DNA from: Cokeromyces recurvatus
Lineage: Eukaryota > Mucoromycota > Mucoromycetes > Mucorales > Mucoraceae
Assembly: GCF_025118155.1 (NCBI RefSeq)
Contig: NW_026251406.1
Span: 469,449-533,448, forward strand
Reading direction: 5' to 3'
DNA length: 64,000 nucleotides
In this document: positions 44,324 through 56,455 of the stretch, one piece after another
Layout: the number at the start of each line of letters is the position of its first letter
Numbering within the stretch: the stretch's first letter is position 1
Made by a program: the position numbers and the translations under genes
Notes under the pieces: model-generated
Databases searched by the model: none
What the model was told of the DNA's origin: nothing
What the model saw: the letters and a program-made list of their open reading frames with translations, nothing else

Positions 44324-46150
44324 TGCAGCTATAAAATACATTAGAATAGATTCAACAAGCAGCTAATAAAAGAAATATGGAACCAATCGAATTTTGTAAT
44401 CAAGTTTCTGAGAGTTTTAAAGTAGTTATTCCCATATAATATGCCTATGAAAATGAAAGGATGAATTAAACTATTTTTAAATAGACATTATGTAAAGCAG
44501 CTAATGTTGAATATACTAGTTTTGAACGTACCACGAATAAGCACCATAAAGAGGCAGTCAAAGCATTATGGGTAAATAGATAAAGACAATGGATGCTATA
44601 ATGTGTAAATTAAATAAGAATATATATAATCTTAGAATAAATTATTGTTAAATGGATATTTTTACAAAGGAAAACATGAGGGATGGTATTCAATATCTGA
44701 TGAAGCATTTTATACAAATAGTCAAGTTCAAGAAGTAATCGATGAAAAGACAGGACAAAAAATAATGGTATCAATAGAGACAGGTCAACCAGTAGAGTGG
44801 ACATCAGAGGAAAACTTCAAGTTTAGATTATCTGCCTTCAGAGATCGTTTATTAGAATGGATAGAGAAAAACCCTACAGTTATTGTACCTAGCAATAGAA
44901 GGAATGAAGTCATATCATTGTTAAAATTAGGTCTATCTGATTTATCGGTATCAAGGTTGAGATCTCGTCTTCAATGGGGTATTAAAGTACCAAACGAATC
45001 CGAACATACCATTTATGTTTGGCTGGATGCATTAACAAATTATCTTACTGCTACTGGTTATCCATGGCTTAAAGATATAAAAAATAAGGATGCATTTCCG
45101 CCTGATGTTCAAGTAATTGGTAAAGACATTATAAGGTATTATTACAAGTATAAAAGATAGTAAGCTGTAGGGATGTTAAAATTCATTTCAAAACTAGATT
45201 TCATGCTATTTATTGGCCGGCATTCCTTATGGCTGCAGAATTGCCATTACCTAAGCAAATTTTAGCACATGCTCATTGGACGATGGGTAAACAGAAAATG
45301 TCCAAAAGTCGTGGAAATGTAGTAAATCCCTTTCAGATAATTAAAAAGTATGGAGCTGACGCTGTTCGCTACTATCTTGTTCGAGATGGAGGTCTTGCAG
45401 ATGATGGAGGTAAATGTATATAACCTATTTATGACCGTCATTTTTAAATATTTGATTCAATAGATTATTCTGAGGAAATGATTCAGACAAGATATAAAAA
45501 AGACTTGATAGGACAATTTGGTAATTTATTAAATAGAGCCACAGCAAAATCCTTATTACCAGACAATATGATACCTGTAAAAATAACACCTTAATTGATG
45601 CAAGAGATACAATGATACACAATCAAATATTGGAAACTGCCAGTAAAGAAAGAAAGAAAGAAAGAAAAGAAGCATAAATATATATTATTATTTACATGAT
45701 AAAATATATTACTTTTCTATAGACAATTTTAATAATGCGTTTGAAGATCGTGAATTTAGTAAAGCATATTCATATGTATTCGATATGATTTCTCAGGTAA
45801 AAAAATAAAATAAAAATAAAAACAATTACATAATATAATTTAATAATTATGATTAAAAAAAAAAAAAATAGGCAAATAAATATTTTTCAGACAATGAACC
45901 ATGGAGACTAGCTAAAAATCCAGAAGATAAGGAACGACTTGATACAATCTTATTTTATTCATTAGAAGCTTGTAGAGTTGCTGGTATTTTATTGCAGCCT
46001 GTAATGCCTTCCAAGATGGCATGTGTATTAACTCGTTTAGGTGTATCTTCGGATAAAAGATACTTTAAAGATGCTACTCAATTTGATTTAACAAAAAGGC
46101 CATTAGGTGAAACTGACAGTGTCTTGTTCCCCAAGTTGACTATGACATAA
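43934..46150 (+). CDS. MSM1: Mitochondrial-type methionyl-tRNA synthetase, with probable frameshift
   Basis: Nine exons (43934-44060, 44152-44267, 44350-44421, 44485-44571, 44636-45135, 45198-45409, 45464-45642, 45723-45796, 45872-46150) code for a class I synthetase of about 548 residues that charges tRNA-Met. Seen are the HIGH motif in [45 protein letters not shown] (KMSKS loop) and the anticodon-binding helices ([11 protein letters not shown]). The N-terminus is basic and Ser/Lys-rich, and the lack of a GST-like extension fits the mitochondrial form. In exon 7 the frame breaks: after NMIPVKIT a TAA occurs at 45592, whereas the next frame continues [18 protein letters not shown]. One extra A in the A5 run at 45579-45583 would restore it, so sequencing error or a recent mutation is likely. 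Confidence 0.88.
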
Positions 46151-46458
46151 TAATAGAAATGATATACATTCAAAGATTTAACTTTTATACAATAAACTGT
46201 TGCATAATAAATTTATTTCCATTTTTCTACATAATTATAAATAACTGTATTTGATTTCAGCTTGTATTGGTAAAAATAAGAGCTAAATACATTAGAAATG
46301 CTGCATTATAACCCCTCCAATAATCAAGAACTATGCTTAACTTTAAAAATTATTAAATGACTTGTACAAGGAGAAGCAAAGAAAGATTAGATATTTCATT
46401 TATAAACAAAACTGATATAAGCGTTTAGACTTATTTTACTTGTTCAGATTTATCAAGT

Positions 46459-46496
<38 letters not shown>

Positions 46497-46829
46497 GACT
46501 TTATATGATTCAAGAAATTACTAACAAGACCGTAACTAAATGTTAATTTTTTTAATTTAAAATAACTTCTACATCATCCTTTAAGAATAAAAAACTAATA
46601 CAAAAATGATCATAATATATTAGCCTCTCTCTCCTTACCCTACATCCTCAATAAAACTACATATTTGTTATAATTCTTTACTCTGGCATTTTTATCTGGA
46701 TAAAAAATTATTTCTTTTTGATAAAAAAAAAGGGTTACTAAAAGGTCGTTTGACGTGTAATTAGTCATACAAATTAGAACTATTCTAATAGCAATGTGTA
46801 AAGGCATTGAAAAGATATGAGTGTGATAA

Positions 46830-46871
<42 letters not shown>

Positions 46872-47711
46872 AGATACACTATGCTTTTAAATAGGAATTA
46901 AAGTAAAAAAAGAAAAGTTATAACTAACTTTGTAGTATTTCAATAGAATAGGAACTGTATAATGTACAGTAATAGAAGTAAATTTTTTACATTAAAAGAT
47001 TTGGGTTTAATTTATAGAGTAATTATTTATATATGTTTTACCGTCAATATAATCAAGGTAGTTTCTAAAAAAAGTACTATTAATATAGAAAACAGAGTGA
47101 GTCGATAAAAATAAGAGTAATATATGGTAAACAAATATGCATACACAAATATTAAAACGTATGACTTTTAGTAAGCTTTTGTCGTATAATATATTTCTCT
47201 AATAACTCTGCTCTTTTTTTTTTTTTCTATTTGATTTGTGTTAAACAAAATAAAAAAAAAAGACTATGTTACGCAGAATTTAAGTGTGAACTTAGCTACA
47301 ATACCCCACTTTCAAATCCCCTGAATGAATCTCTTTTCAGCTCTTTAAAGTTCGATATTTCTTTTCTCTTTCTCTATGAGTTTTTTTTTTTTTCTATTTC
47401 CAATAATTTTTGATTGGATCTAAGCAGACAAGATTTTATGCTAATCGCTTGTTTGATGGGTATGAAAAGAAAATGCATACATTTTTAAAGTCCTATTTTT
47501 TTTTTTTTTTTTTTTTTTGTTGAAAGTTGTGCGAAAATTAGAAGAACCTATAAAATAGCTTCAATGTTAAAGTTTATAATTTACAAAGCATAGACTGGTC
47601 CATTGACTGATGACTCAGTAATAAATAATAAGGAATTTATTTTCTAAAGTATTTATGCATTCTTTCTCTTTTTTTTTTTCTTTTTCTTTTTATATATCAA
47701 TATAATTTAAT
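46151..47711. other. Intergenic region
   Basis: AT-rich with two poly(A) tracts (about 46459-46494 and 46832-46869) and T runs near 47213-47226 and 47500-47518. No gene is seen. Confidence 0.6.
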
Positions 47712-49583
47712 ATGACAGAATATCAATTATCATATGAAAAATTTCCTCTTGAAATATTTGATAAAATATCTTTTTATTTAACAAATAAACAGAGAGGCGT
47801 ATGCAAATCAGTATGTCGTTCCTGGAGAAAATTATTTACACCTTCTCAGTATCGGCATATATATATAAAAGGCAAAAGACAATTTAGTTACTTTTATGAT
47901 TCTCTTCAATATGGTATGGCTGGACATTATGTTCGACGTCTGTCTGTGGATGATGTTTATATGACTACTAAAGAACTTGAATTATTACCTGAATTATGTC
48001 CAAACTTGGTTGCATTATCTTTTAACGGTAAATTAATACATGATGCAGACTATTATAACAACGCTATCACGAGCCAGAAAGAAATTCCTTTTTTTCAATG
48101 GAAAAATCTCCGACGTCTTACAGAACTCTTAGATTTAACTGTTACAAATCACCTGCTTCAAGCGCCCTCATCTTCTCTTTCATCATTAACACACCTTTCT
48201 GTTCGATTTAATGGAGATCATGAAATGATAAAGGACGATTTTCTTGCTAGTTTATATAAAGCAAAGGATCTTATTCATTTATCTCTTGACTCAGTAACAC
48301 TTTCTTTAAATGAAATTGAAACTATTCATACTTCTTGTCCTCATCTTCAGAAACTTCGACTTATCAATACAGTCCTTAGACCGATTGACACTACTTTTGA
48401 AGAAAAAAGAACTGTCGGGTCTAGATATTCATTCACTCCTGCCAAAAGAATGAAGACCTTTGAATTTGAAAATAGCAGAGATCTCTATGAAAACTATGAA
48501 TGGTTATATTATTTTGCAGTTAAATATGCATCAATAGAAAACTTGGAGCTTTGGTGTGAATACTCAGTTGATCATCCTTCTCGTTATTCACAGAATTTGC
48601 ATGAAAGAGAGGAAAGGTATAATGCTTTAGCAAAATTAGTCATGTCTTGTCATTCGTTGAAATCATTGAAGCTTTTAAATATTGAAATGAATTATTGGTT
48701 ATTTGAGGCAATGGATTATGCTGGTATTCAGTTGGAAAGTATTGCGCTGGGTGATATGACAGATAATACGATTGATCTTTTACAATACCTAGGTCAATCA
48801 CGACAAAATGTTTCAAATTTGACGCTTTGGGGATGGCCCTCATTATGTATTCAAGAAACAATGGAAGAAGCAATTGCTATCATTGGTCAATGTAGTCATC
48901 GTCTTCACTCTCTCACTTTCTCTATGCGCTTTTCAGGCATTAAAAATGCACCCATTCCACTTGATATCTTGTTGAATCGTTGTGCTCACTTGAAATATCT
49001 AAAGCTTGATAACATTCAAGCAACTCTTGTATTACCTTTTGAATTAGTGTCAGAGGCTGCTATTGCCTATCCTAAATCATTCCTGCGTCCAAATCTAGAG
49101 CATCTTGTATTTGAAAATGGGTCCTTTCGTAATCAGATATTTAATTATCTTGACCTTCGCTGCCCAAGTCTAAAGAGGCTAGAAATTGATTCATGCGCGC
49201 TTATTGGTGACTGTAATAAAATGGAAGTTAAAATTGATATGCCTCATCATCAATTCGAAATGATCAGTATCAATCATATACGCCCACCTACTTTTTATCA
49301 TCATGCAAAACCAGCAAGTGATATTCGCTCATTTGATGTGTCTATCTTCAATAAGAAGAAGCAAAATACGGATGGCTATTGGAGACAGATCTATGAATTA
49401 TCTGAATACGAAAAATACACGACTTATCTTTCATTTGATTATGAACAAAAGCCCTTAGAGACATGCAGACCTACACAATATATTTGCTATGAAAATGCAA
49501 GCGAGCGATCAGAAGGACCTTTCGTATCTATTAACTGTTATAGTTTAGTGGAATTGAATATTGGTGGATTGTGGGTTATTTAA
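47712..49583 (+). CDS. F-box and leucine-rich-repeat protein
   Basis: An intronless gene of 623 residues. Residues about 8-48 are an F-box (FPLEIFDKISFYLTNKQRG, then CKSVCRSWRKLFTP), which binds Skp1 in SCF ubiquitin ligases. The rest is a series of degenerate leucine-rich repeats: LVALSFNGKLI, LIHLSLDSVTL, LQKLRLINTVL, LKSLKLLNIEM, LKYLKLDNIQA, LKRLEIDSCAL. These would form the curved substrate-binding surface. No membrane segment. The substrate is unknown. F-box/LRR genes of this kind are often expanded in Mucoromycota genomes (general knowledge). A T-rich stretch immediately precedes the start. Confidence 0.9.
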   Translation: MTEYQLSYEKFPLEIFDKISFYLTNKQRGVCKSVCRSWRKLFTPSQYRHIYIKGKRQFSYFYDSLQYGMAGHYVRRLSVDDVYMTTKELELLPELCPNLVALSFNGKLIHDADYYNNAITSQKEIPFFQWKNLRRLTELLDLTVTNHLLQAPSSSLSSLTHLSVRFNGDHEMIKDDFLASLYKAKDLIHLSLDSVTLSLNEIETIHTSCPHLQKLRLINTVLRPIDTTFEEKRTVGSRYSFTPAKRMKTFEFENSRDLYENYEWLYYFAVKYASIENLELWCEYSVDHPSRYSQNLHEREERYNALAKLVMSCHSLKSLKLLNIEMNYWLFEAMDYAGIQLESIALGDMTDNTIDLLQYLGQSRQNVSNLTLWGWPSLCIQETMEEAIAIIGQCSHRLHSLTFSMRFSGIKNAPIPLDILLNRCAHLKYLKLDNIQATLVLPFELVSEAAIAYPKSFLRPNLEHLVFENGSFRNQIFNYLDLRCPSLKRLEIDSCALIGDCNKMEVKIDMPHHQFEMISINHIRPPTFYHHAKPASDIRSFDVSIFNKKKQNTDGYWRQIYELSEYEKYTTYLSFDYEQKPLETCRPTQYICYENASERSEGPFVSINCYSLVELNIGGLWVI

Positions 49584-50474
49584 AAAAGAAAAATCGTTAT
49601 TTATTGATTATTTATTTATGTAATTAAAAAAAAAAAGGAAAAAAAAAAAGAAATACCCTATTATTTTTAATACTTATTCATTTATGAAATAATTAAATAA
49701 AGACTAGCAAACTTATTCATGAATTATCTATTCATGCATATTTACATGTGAAAATTGCTCTAACCAGTCAAACTTCTATTTTTGAGATGCTAGAATATTA
49801 AGGGGTGCTTATTTAGGTAGACATCATAGATAAAGAATTTGAAATTACTTTTTGGCAGCCATATCATTGCGATTCCATGTTATAATTTTTGCACTGTAAT
49901 AAACTATATATTTTTCATTGTTTTTATTGATAGGAGAAGCCATGCTCTCCTGGGTTAACTTGTCTAGTTGCTTGATGACACACATAAAAAAAAAATACTC
50001 TTTTATCTGCTTATTCAACTTGCTCATGATCATGTTATTGAGCGCTTACATACGTCTATTCGGTTATATCTTCCCTCTATTGTTGATAATCTTCTATCCT
50101 TTCTTCTCAACATGCTATTGTATCGCTTCTACATGGCTCAGCTGGTTAACTTACTATCTGTACCAACTTTTGGGAGATGGATTATTAAGCATATGATAAA
50201 CCCCTTCCTCCTTAATAATTTGTTAGTATAACTCTTTTTTTTTTAACCTGTTTTTTATTTTTTTTTTTCCTTTCATCCGTTAAAATGGCTCTTACTAGCC
50301 ATTTATAATCTCATGATTTGATTAGAGCCATTTAATATAGTATAGACATTATGATTAATTTTTTCTTTTTTTAATAAATAAATAAAATGATTGTATTTTA
50401 TTTTACTCTTGGAATATTTTATTTATTTTATTTTGTTTAATTTTTTTTCTTTTTTTCATGTTGACAAAGCATCA
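49584..50474. other. Intergenic region with an orphan protein-like ORF
   Basis: The stretch 49968-50231 (+) is an 88-codon open frame without an ATG at its start (it opens after a TAG). It reads plausibly as protein (LIQLAHDHVIERLHTSIRLY, VNLLSVPTFGRWIIKHMINP). It could be a gene remnant or one exon of a broken gene. I find no matching upstream exon. The rest is AT-rich spacer. Confidence 0.35.
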
Positions 50475-52068
50475 ATGATTAGAATAAATCAACAAAAAAA
50501 AAAGAAGAAACAACTAAAGACACGAGAAATCAATAAAGATGAACGAAAGACATACAAATTAGAGGATATTATTCGAATACCACTTGGATTATTATGCAAT
50601 CAAAAATACTTTTGGCATTTGACCACGATTTTCTTATTGGGAGAATTTGTATTGAGTACATTGATAATTCATCAAGTTAGATGTAAATTTAAACTACAAA
50701 AGAACTATAAAGGATCAATGACTAAATGAAATTGAATATAGACACTGAAATTGATTGGAAGGCATATATGCAAGAGGTAGAAGGGTTTTTAAATGGTGAA
50801 CGTAATTATATAAATCTAAAAGGCGATACAGGACCACTTGTGTAAGTAGGGAGTCTATGATAAAGAACAAGACAGACAAATTAATACTGAAGTGTGTATT
50901 TAGATACCCTGCCGGGTTTGTTTATGTCTATTCGTTATTATACTATGTAACAAACAAAGGTCAGAAGATCCGACTAGCACAATATATTTTTGAAGGCATT
51001 TACTTGGCTAGCCAGTTCGTTGTATGTGCAATTTATCGACAATCAAAGAAAGTACCACCTTATGTTATATTATTACTAGGATGCTCAAAGAGATTCCATT
51101 CCATCTTTTTACTAAGATGTTTCAATGATCCAGTGGCTATGCTATTTATGTTTGGATGCATTTTAGCTATGACATATCGACGCTGGACATTAAGTACCCT
51201 ATTGTTTAGTATAGCACTCTCTATTAAGATGAATGTATTACTATTCTTTCCAGCTTTTGGTATCATTCTATGGCAAGCATTAGGGGCTTACAAGACAATG
51301 GGTCAATTGGGGTTGATTGTATTGATACAAGGCATGTTAGCTTACCCTTTTATAGCTGAGTATCCAGTATCCTATTTCTCTAAAGCATTTGAATTTAGTC
51401 GTATATTTGACTATCAATGGACAGTGAACTGGAGAATGATGTCTGAAGAAACATTTGTTTCAGAATGGTTTTCCAAGCAACTATTATATGGACATGCTTT
51501 AACATTATTGATGTTTATTATATTTATTTGGTGTGAGCCGTAAGGGATATAAAAAGGGACGATCTAATAGGATGCTAATAACCTTTGTTGTTTTGTTTAT
51601 TTTTATTATATAGTAAAGGAGGGTTAATATATGTATTTAAACAAGGATTCTCTGGTCACTATAGAAATTTGGTATCATTATCAAATGATGGTATATACAT
51701 ACATGCATGCATAGTGATCTATTAATATACTAAGTATTATCTATTTATATATAGAAATCATATCAATGATGTTTACTAGTAATTTTATTGGTATTATCTT
51801 TTCGAGGTCTTTACATTACCAGTTCTATTCATGGTATTTTCAAACACTTCCTTATCTTTTATGGCAATCATCCTGGCAAACGACAGGAAGATTAACATCA
51901 ACTGCAAGAATTTTGATTTTTGTTACTATTGAAGGGTGCTGGTTAACATTTCCTTCAACAGTGAAAAGCTCTTGGACACTTATTGCTTGTCATCTTTTGA
52001 TTCTTTTTGGAGTATATGGTAATGCTCCTGGAGCTGATTATAAAATGCCGTCATTATTAGTACAATAA
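50475..52068 (+). CDS. ALG3: ALG3 dolichyl-P-Man alpha-1,3-mannosyltransferase
   Basis: Five exons (50475-50682, 50742-50841, 50904-51539, 51614-51690, 51755-52068) give about 444 residues, the family's usual length. Hallmarks are [19 protein letters not shown] followed by [20 protein letters not shown] with the catalytic-loop Asp residues, [12 protein letters not shown], and [17 protein letters not shown]. Multiple membrane helices fit an ER enzyme. ALG3 adds the first lumenal mannose to the Man5 N-glycan precursor, making Man6-PP-dolichol. The start [12 protein letters not shown] gives a cytosolic Lys-rich tail. An in-frame upstream ATG (50391) is encoded by T runs and was rejected. Confidence 0.93.
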
Positions 52069-52203
52069 TAGATATATACATGTACAACTTAAAGAAGGAG
52101 TAATATAATATAAATTAAATATACAGATTCTAATAAATCATTGTTATATAAAATTCTTTCTTTTTTTTTTCTTTTATATATTTTCTCTTTATATGCATAT
52201 TAA

Positions 52204-52592
52204 ATGCATCAAAGTACTAATAACAAACTACCTACTCTTCAAATCAGATTAAAATTAAATACAATTACTACTACTGACAAGAGGAGGAAGAAAAGTCAGC
52301 GATATAATAAAGTCATAAAAAAGGGGAATAAAAAGATAAAGAAGAAAGGGCTTTCTATTAAAGAAAGGTATTCTATTCTCATATCATAAAATAGATGTAT
52401 ATACATACTAATTTTATGACCTCTACTGCTAGTAGTAAAGATACTAATACAGAAGGAGGAAAATCGTTTTATTGGACATCAGGTATATGCAACAAATACA
52501 CAATTTACTATTAAAGTATATTCATAAATCATTTAGAGCGAATAGAAGCCACAAAATTCATCTTTAGAACGGTAGTTGTAGCAACAAATTAA
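52204..52592 (+). CDS. Small basic protein, three exons
   Basis: Exons 52204-52367, 52433-52482 and 52537-52592 join in phase with canonical GT-AG sites, and a TACTAAT branch-point-like sequence precedes the second exon. The product has 89 residues. It starts MHQSTNNKLPTLQIRLKLNT, then a Lys/Arg-rich stretch (KGNKKIKKKGLSIKERSS), and ends GKSFYWTSERIEATKFIFRT plus a short tail. I do not recognise it. The basic middle suggests a nuclear or RNA-binding role. It lies 135 bases after ALG3 on the same strand. The phase agreement of three exons is the main support. Confidence 0.45.
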
Positions 52593-52657
52593 CAATACAA
52601 GTAGCAAATTATATAAGCTTTTTATGACTCTTTTTTTTTTAAAAAAAAAAAAAAAAA

Positions 52658-52688
<31 letters not shown>

Positions 52689-52829
52689 TAATGGTTAAAA
52701 TTTAAACTTTTTTTTTTTTTTTACCTTGTATAAGGAGTAGCTTACGCAAAGCTTCATTTTTTATATCAATATTCCTATCCCTACATTTTTATTTTCTCTC
52801 TCTCTCTCTTTTTTTTTATCATAAAATAA

Positions 52830-53427
52830 ATGTCTGATCGACGATCAAAACTTTTAGCTTTAGCTCAAAAACGTAAGCTTGCTGAAGAAACCAACAGTGA
52901 TGAAGAAAAACTTAGAAAAAAGGTTTCAAAAGAAAATAATAAGTAAGATATTAAACACATATCGCTCCTTTTCTTTTTATACATATATGTATATATAAAT
53001 ATAACACTATTTCCATTAGAACGAAACAAATAAAAAAACATAATAAAAGTAGTGATGAAGAAGAATCGGAGGAATCTGAAGAATCTAATGAGTCTGAAGA
53101 TGAAGTTAAACCAAAAAATAAACGAGATAGTAATGTTATAAAAAGGTCTTCAGTTTCAAAAGCAAAAAATAAAAAATCACCTAAAAGAAAGATGAGTAGT
53201 GATGAAGAAGGTTCTGATGTTGATAAAGATAATGATGATGATGATGATGACGATGTTTCAGGTAATAGTAAAGGAATATTTAAATATTATGCAAATATTA
53301 ATATCTTTGAAAAGAAAATGAATTGGAAGTTTTGGACAAAAATTTAATTATACCGGGCGGGAGAAGAACTCGTGGAAAGAAAATTGATTTTAAGCAATTC
53401 GGACCTGATCCTGATGATGAAGAATAA
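52830..53427 (+). CDS. CHZ1: Chz1-like histone H2A.Z-H2B chaperone
   Basis: Three exons (52830-52942, 53020-53261, 53315-53427) give 155 residues. The protein is highly charged: a basic N-terminus (SDRRSKLLALAQKRKLAEE), long acidic Ser/Glu/Asp stretches including poly-Asp, and a C-terminal motif IIPGGRRTRGKKIDFKQFG. The GGRRTRGKKID core is the signature of the CHZ domain, which holds H2A.Z-H2B dimers for delivery to the SWR1 complex. Length and disorder match the family. The identification rests mostly on this C-terminal motif. Confidence 0.78.
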
Positions 53428-54514
53428 AAGATGGGACATCCTTACAATGCTAAACACCTTATATTTAACCTTGATAATGAGACACACAAGTATATTCATT
53501 TATATAATTCAATAAAGTTAAAATTTGGATACGCTTTTATTTTCCTCTGATGAGTAAGCTTATAGTAAGACTTTTTTCTAATTATTAATAGAATCTATTG
53601 GCGTATTTTTCTCATTTTAGGCTATAATTTAACAAGTTGCTTGCCAACTTGTATCATAAATGAAAACTTGGAGTTAAAAATGCATGTCTTTGATATTGAT
53701 TTATTTGAGTTTACAAGTCTACTATATAATGCTTTTCTATTAGTAAAAAGAAGATTTGGATTGTTTATAAGTAGTGTTAATACTAAAAGAAATTACACAA
53801 ACTGAATTTCACTTTTCTTAAAGAATCTTATTAAATACACAATTTAGTTAAGAATCAGGCTTTAGTAAAATTGTTTTTTTTTTATCTTTATGGAAGTTTA
53901 CTCTTATAGTTTCACATCATTGACTTGTTGTAAGTTGAAGAAAAAAGTAATAAAGGTTTTATTGGTGTTTCAAGATATAAAGTGACTTGAGTTTGTAGAG
54001 CAATGAATATTTATACTGTAGTTTTATGAGTTTTTTTTTTTTTTCTTTTCTCCATCTTATATGAGCTGCTTAAATGTAATATGTATATACTTTAGGAAAC
54101 TGTACCTCATATTTAAAGCAACATCAAATGAGATACAGGACAATAGAGCAAGTACTTTTTTTTAAAAAAAAATAAATAAAAAATAAATAAAAATAAAATA
54201 AAATTAGTACAAGCTATAACATTGTTTTATGAAAAGAGATCAATTTGAAAAAATTCAAGACTGCATAAGATTACATAACATTTAACAAAATAAGGTACAC
54301 AGATCAAAATTAGGTTATGCATACTAAATTAAGTTACAATTACAAGTGACGGCTTTGAAATGCATAAAAAAAATGTATATTTATACATCTATATTTATCA
54401 TGCACACACGCATATATATGTAATATGTATACACTATGTGTATGGGCTTTATTGAAAAGGAAAGAGTGAGAGAAATAAAATAAAAGTCAAGTCTAAAATT
54501 TGAATCTATATAAA

Positions 54515-54550
<36 letters not shown>

Positions 54551-54593
54551 TATGCTATATTATAATATGTACAAATAGGGTAATATATATGCT
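53428..54593. other. Convergent intergenic region
   Basis: AT-rich spacer between the 3' ends of the Chz1-like (+) and arrestin (-) genes, with AATAAA at 53511-53516 and a poly(A) tract at about 54519-54547. No gene is seen. Confidence 0.55.
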
Positions 54594-56192
54594 CTAAGAG
54601 TGGTAAGGATCTGGTTTAGTAGAAGTATGACTTGCAATAGAAGATAAATTATTTGTAAAAGAATTGCTATGATGATGATTTGATTCTGATGTCGTTGATG
54701 ATGATAATAATGATGCTGACGATGCTGATGCTGATGCTGATGCTGATAACTGTCCTTCAGATAGCGGTGTACTGGGTTTATTAATAGATGAGGAAGAAGG
54801 GGATTCATTATAAGTTGGTGCTCGAGGTAAAGTTTCTAAAGAGGAATTATAACTAGGAGGCTCCTCCACAGCATCATAAGAAGGGGGTAAATTAGGCTTT
54901 TCATTCCAGATATGTTCTCTTGATGTTACCACTAAAGGTATTTCTAAAGTACATAGAATTAAGCGTGGCTCATTATTATCCTTATGATGACTACCGTGTT
55001 TATGTTTACGACGAGTATTCTTGATAGTTGGAATAGAAGTCATTGCATCCTCATTACTATGATTTCTACCTAATGAAAATATAGATGCCAACGAGGATGT
55101 AGAAGATGAACGACTAAGGACAGGTGAACTAGGAGCAGAATTAGGTGGAGTAGATGCTGGGCTTTCGACAGGATGGTATTTCACATCACCAATACGATCA
55201 TCCTCTGAAGCCCATTCAGACTCTGTTGCCTCTGTATCATACATTGATTCGCAATAATCATCATCATTATCCTCTTTACAACTATCCTCTACCATAATAT
55301 TCACTACCAAGGCATGAGTTACTTTCATTAGTCTACTATTCAAATCAGCATTCACTCTTGGACATAAACGAAATAAAGCATTGTAATCGGCTTTTTCTTT
55401 TGGATCATAATCAGGTGATTGATTTGGATAGAAGGTACTATAGCCAAGAGGGAAAAGGTTATCTGTTTTGCTAAGGACGGTATTTGCTTGACCATCTGTA
55501 GTACGATATTGAATACGTTCTCTTAAAGCACAAGTGACGACTCTTATAGACTGAGTTTCAGGACGAGTAAGTTGCATAGTCAAATTTAGACGAACCAGCC
55601 CACCTTCACGATAAGTAATACTAGGAGCTGTAGCAGTATAATGAAGTTTATTTGTATGATGTCTACCTTCATATGTTTCACGTAATTCAGCTATGGGTGT
55701 TTCCTCATTTAACAAACAACGTTTTATAGGAATATCACGAGATACTTGAATATCACTAGCAAACATAGGACGATAAATGACTGCTTGTAAACGATATCTA
55801 ATATAACCTCTCTTGCCACGAAAACTTGCAGGAAGACTAGGTGGTAAATCAAAACTAAATGGATAAATATACTGACCAGGTGTTAAGATCTGAGTTAAAC
55901 CATCATCGCCCAAGAAATGAATATTTCTTGAATACAATGTTCTACTCTCTGTTGATTCTGAACTAGCCACAGTATAAGTATTCGATTTGAGTGTTACTTT
56001 ACTTCGACCTTCAAGCCAAACCCAGAATCTTCTCACTTTGATAGGTTTATTTACTTTAACAATACAATTGCCTTTTACAGTACAACCTTCTGATTCATCA
56101 TGAGCAACACCTCTTAATACTCCTGTAAATGAAGGATCTAGTCCTATAATAATGGTTGCATCTTCTTTATTTGATGCTTTTAAATGAGGCAT
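54594..56192 (-). CDS. Alpha-arrestin (ART/Rod1-like) with PPSY motifs
   Basis: An intronless gene of 532 residues. Residues about 14-150 form the arrestin N-domain (ATIIIGLDPSFTGVLRGVAH, then VNKPIKVRRFWVWLEGRSKV, YIYPFSFDLPPSLPASFRG). Residues about 180-310 form the arrestin C-domain (YREGGLVRLNLTMQLTRPE). The tail is Ser-rich and carries three PY-type motifs: LPPSYDAV, EPPSYNSS and APTYNES. In yeast, such proteins recruit the Rsp5 ligase to plasma-membrane transporters for endocytosis. Near the C-terminus is an SASASASAS repeat. It probably acts with the RING and PPSY proteins in trafficking only in a general sense; no direct link is shown. Confidence 0.92.
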   Translation of the reverse strand: MPHLKASNKEDATIIIGLDPSFTGVLRGVAHDESEGCTVKGNCIVKVNKPIKVRRFWVWLEGRSKVTLKSNTYTVASSESTESRTLYSRNIHFLGDDGLTQILTPGQYIYPFSFDLPPSLPASFRGKRGYIRYRLQAVIYRPMFASDIQVSRDIPIKRCLLNEETPIAELRETYEGRHHTNKLHYTATAPSITYREGGLVRLNLTMQLTRPETQSIRVVTCALRERIQYRTTDGQANTVLSKTDNLFPLGYSTFYPNQSPDYDPKEKADYNALFRLCPRVNADLNSRLMKVTHALVVNIMVEDSCKEDNDDDYCESMYDTEATESEWASEDDRIGDVKYHPVESPASTPPNSAPSSPVLSRSSSTSSLASIFSLGRNHSNEDAMTSIPTIKNTRRKHKHGSHHKDNNEPRLILCTLEIPLVVTSREHIWNEKPNLPPSYDAVEEPPSYNSSLETLPRAPTYNESPSSSSINKPSTPLSEGQLSASASASASSASLLSSSTTSESNHHHSNSFTNNLSSIASHTSTKPDPYHS

Positions 56193-56455
56193 ACCCTATT
56201 TATAATATGTATATAATATATAAGATAAAAATAAATATATAAAAAAATAAATATATAAAAAAATAAATATATAAAAAAAATAAATATATAAAAAATAAAT
56301 ATATAAAAAAGTAAATATAAAAAATTTTTATTAACAAAATATATTTATTATATTTTCTGTTTCGGATTGTTAAGAAATCGATTTTTTTATTTTTTTTTTT
56401 TTTTTTACAGTTTAATGACCGCTTATTTATATATAAAAACATATATAAAAGATAA

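Noticed and set aside
50391..50474. Upstream in-frame ATG extending ALG3
   Set aside because: The extension is Phe/Leu-rich from T runs and precedes a normal start MIRINQQ.
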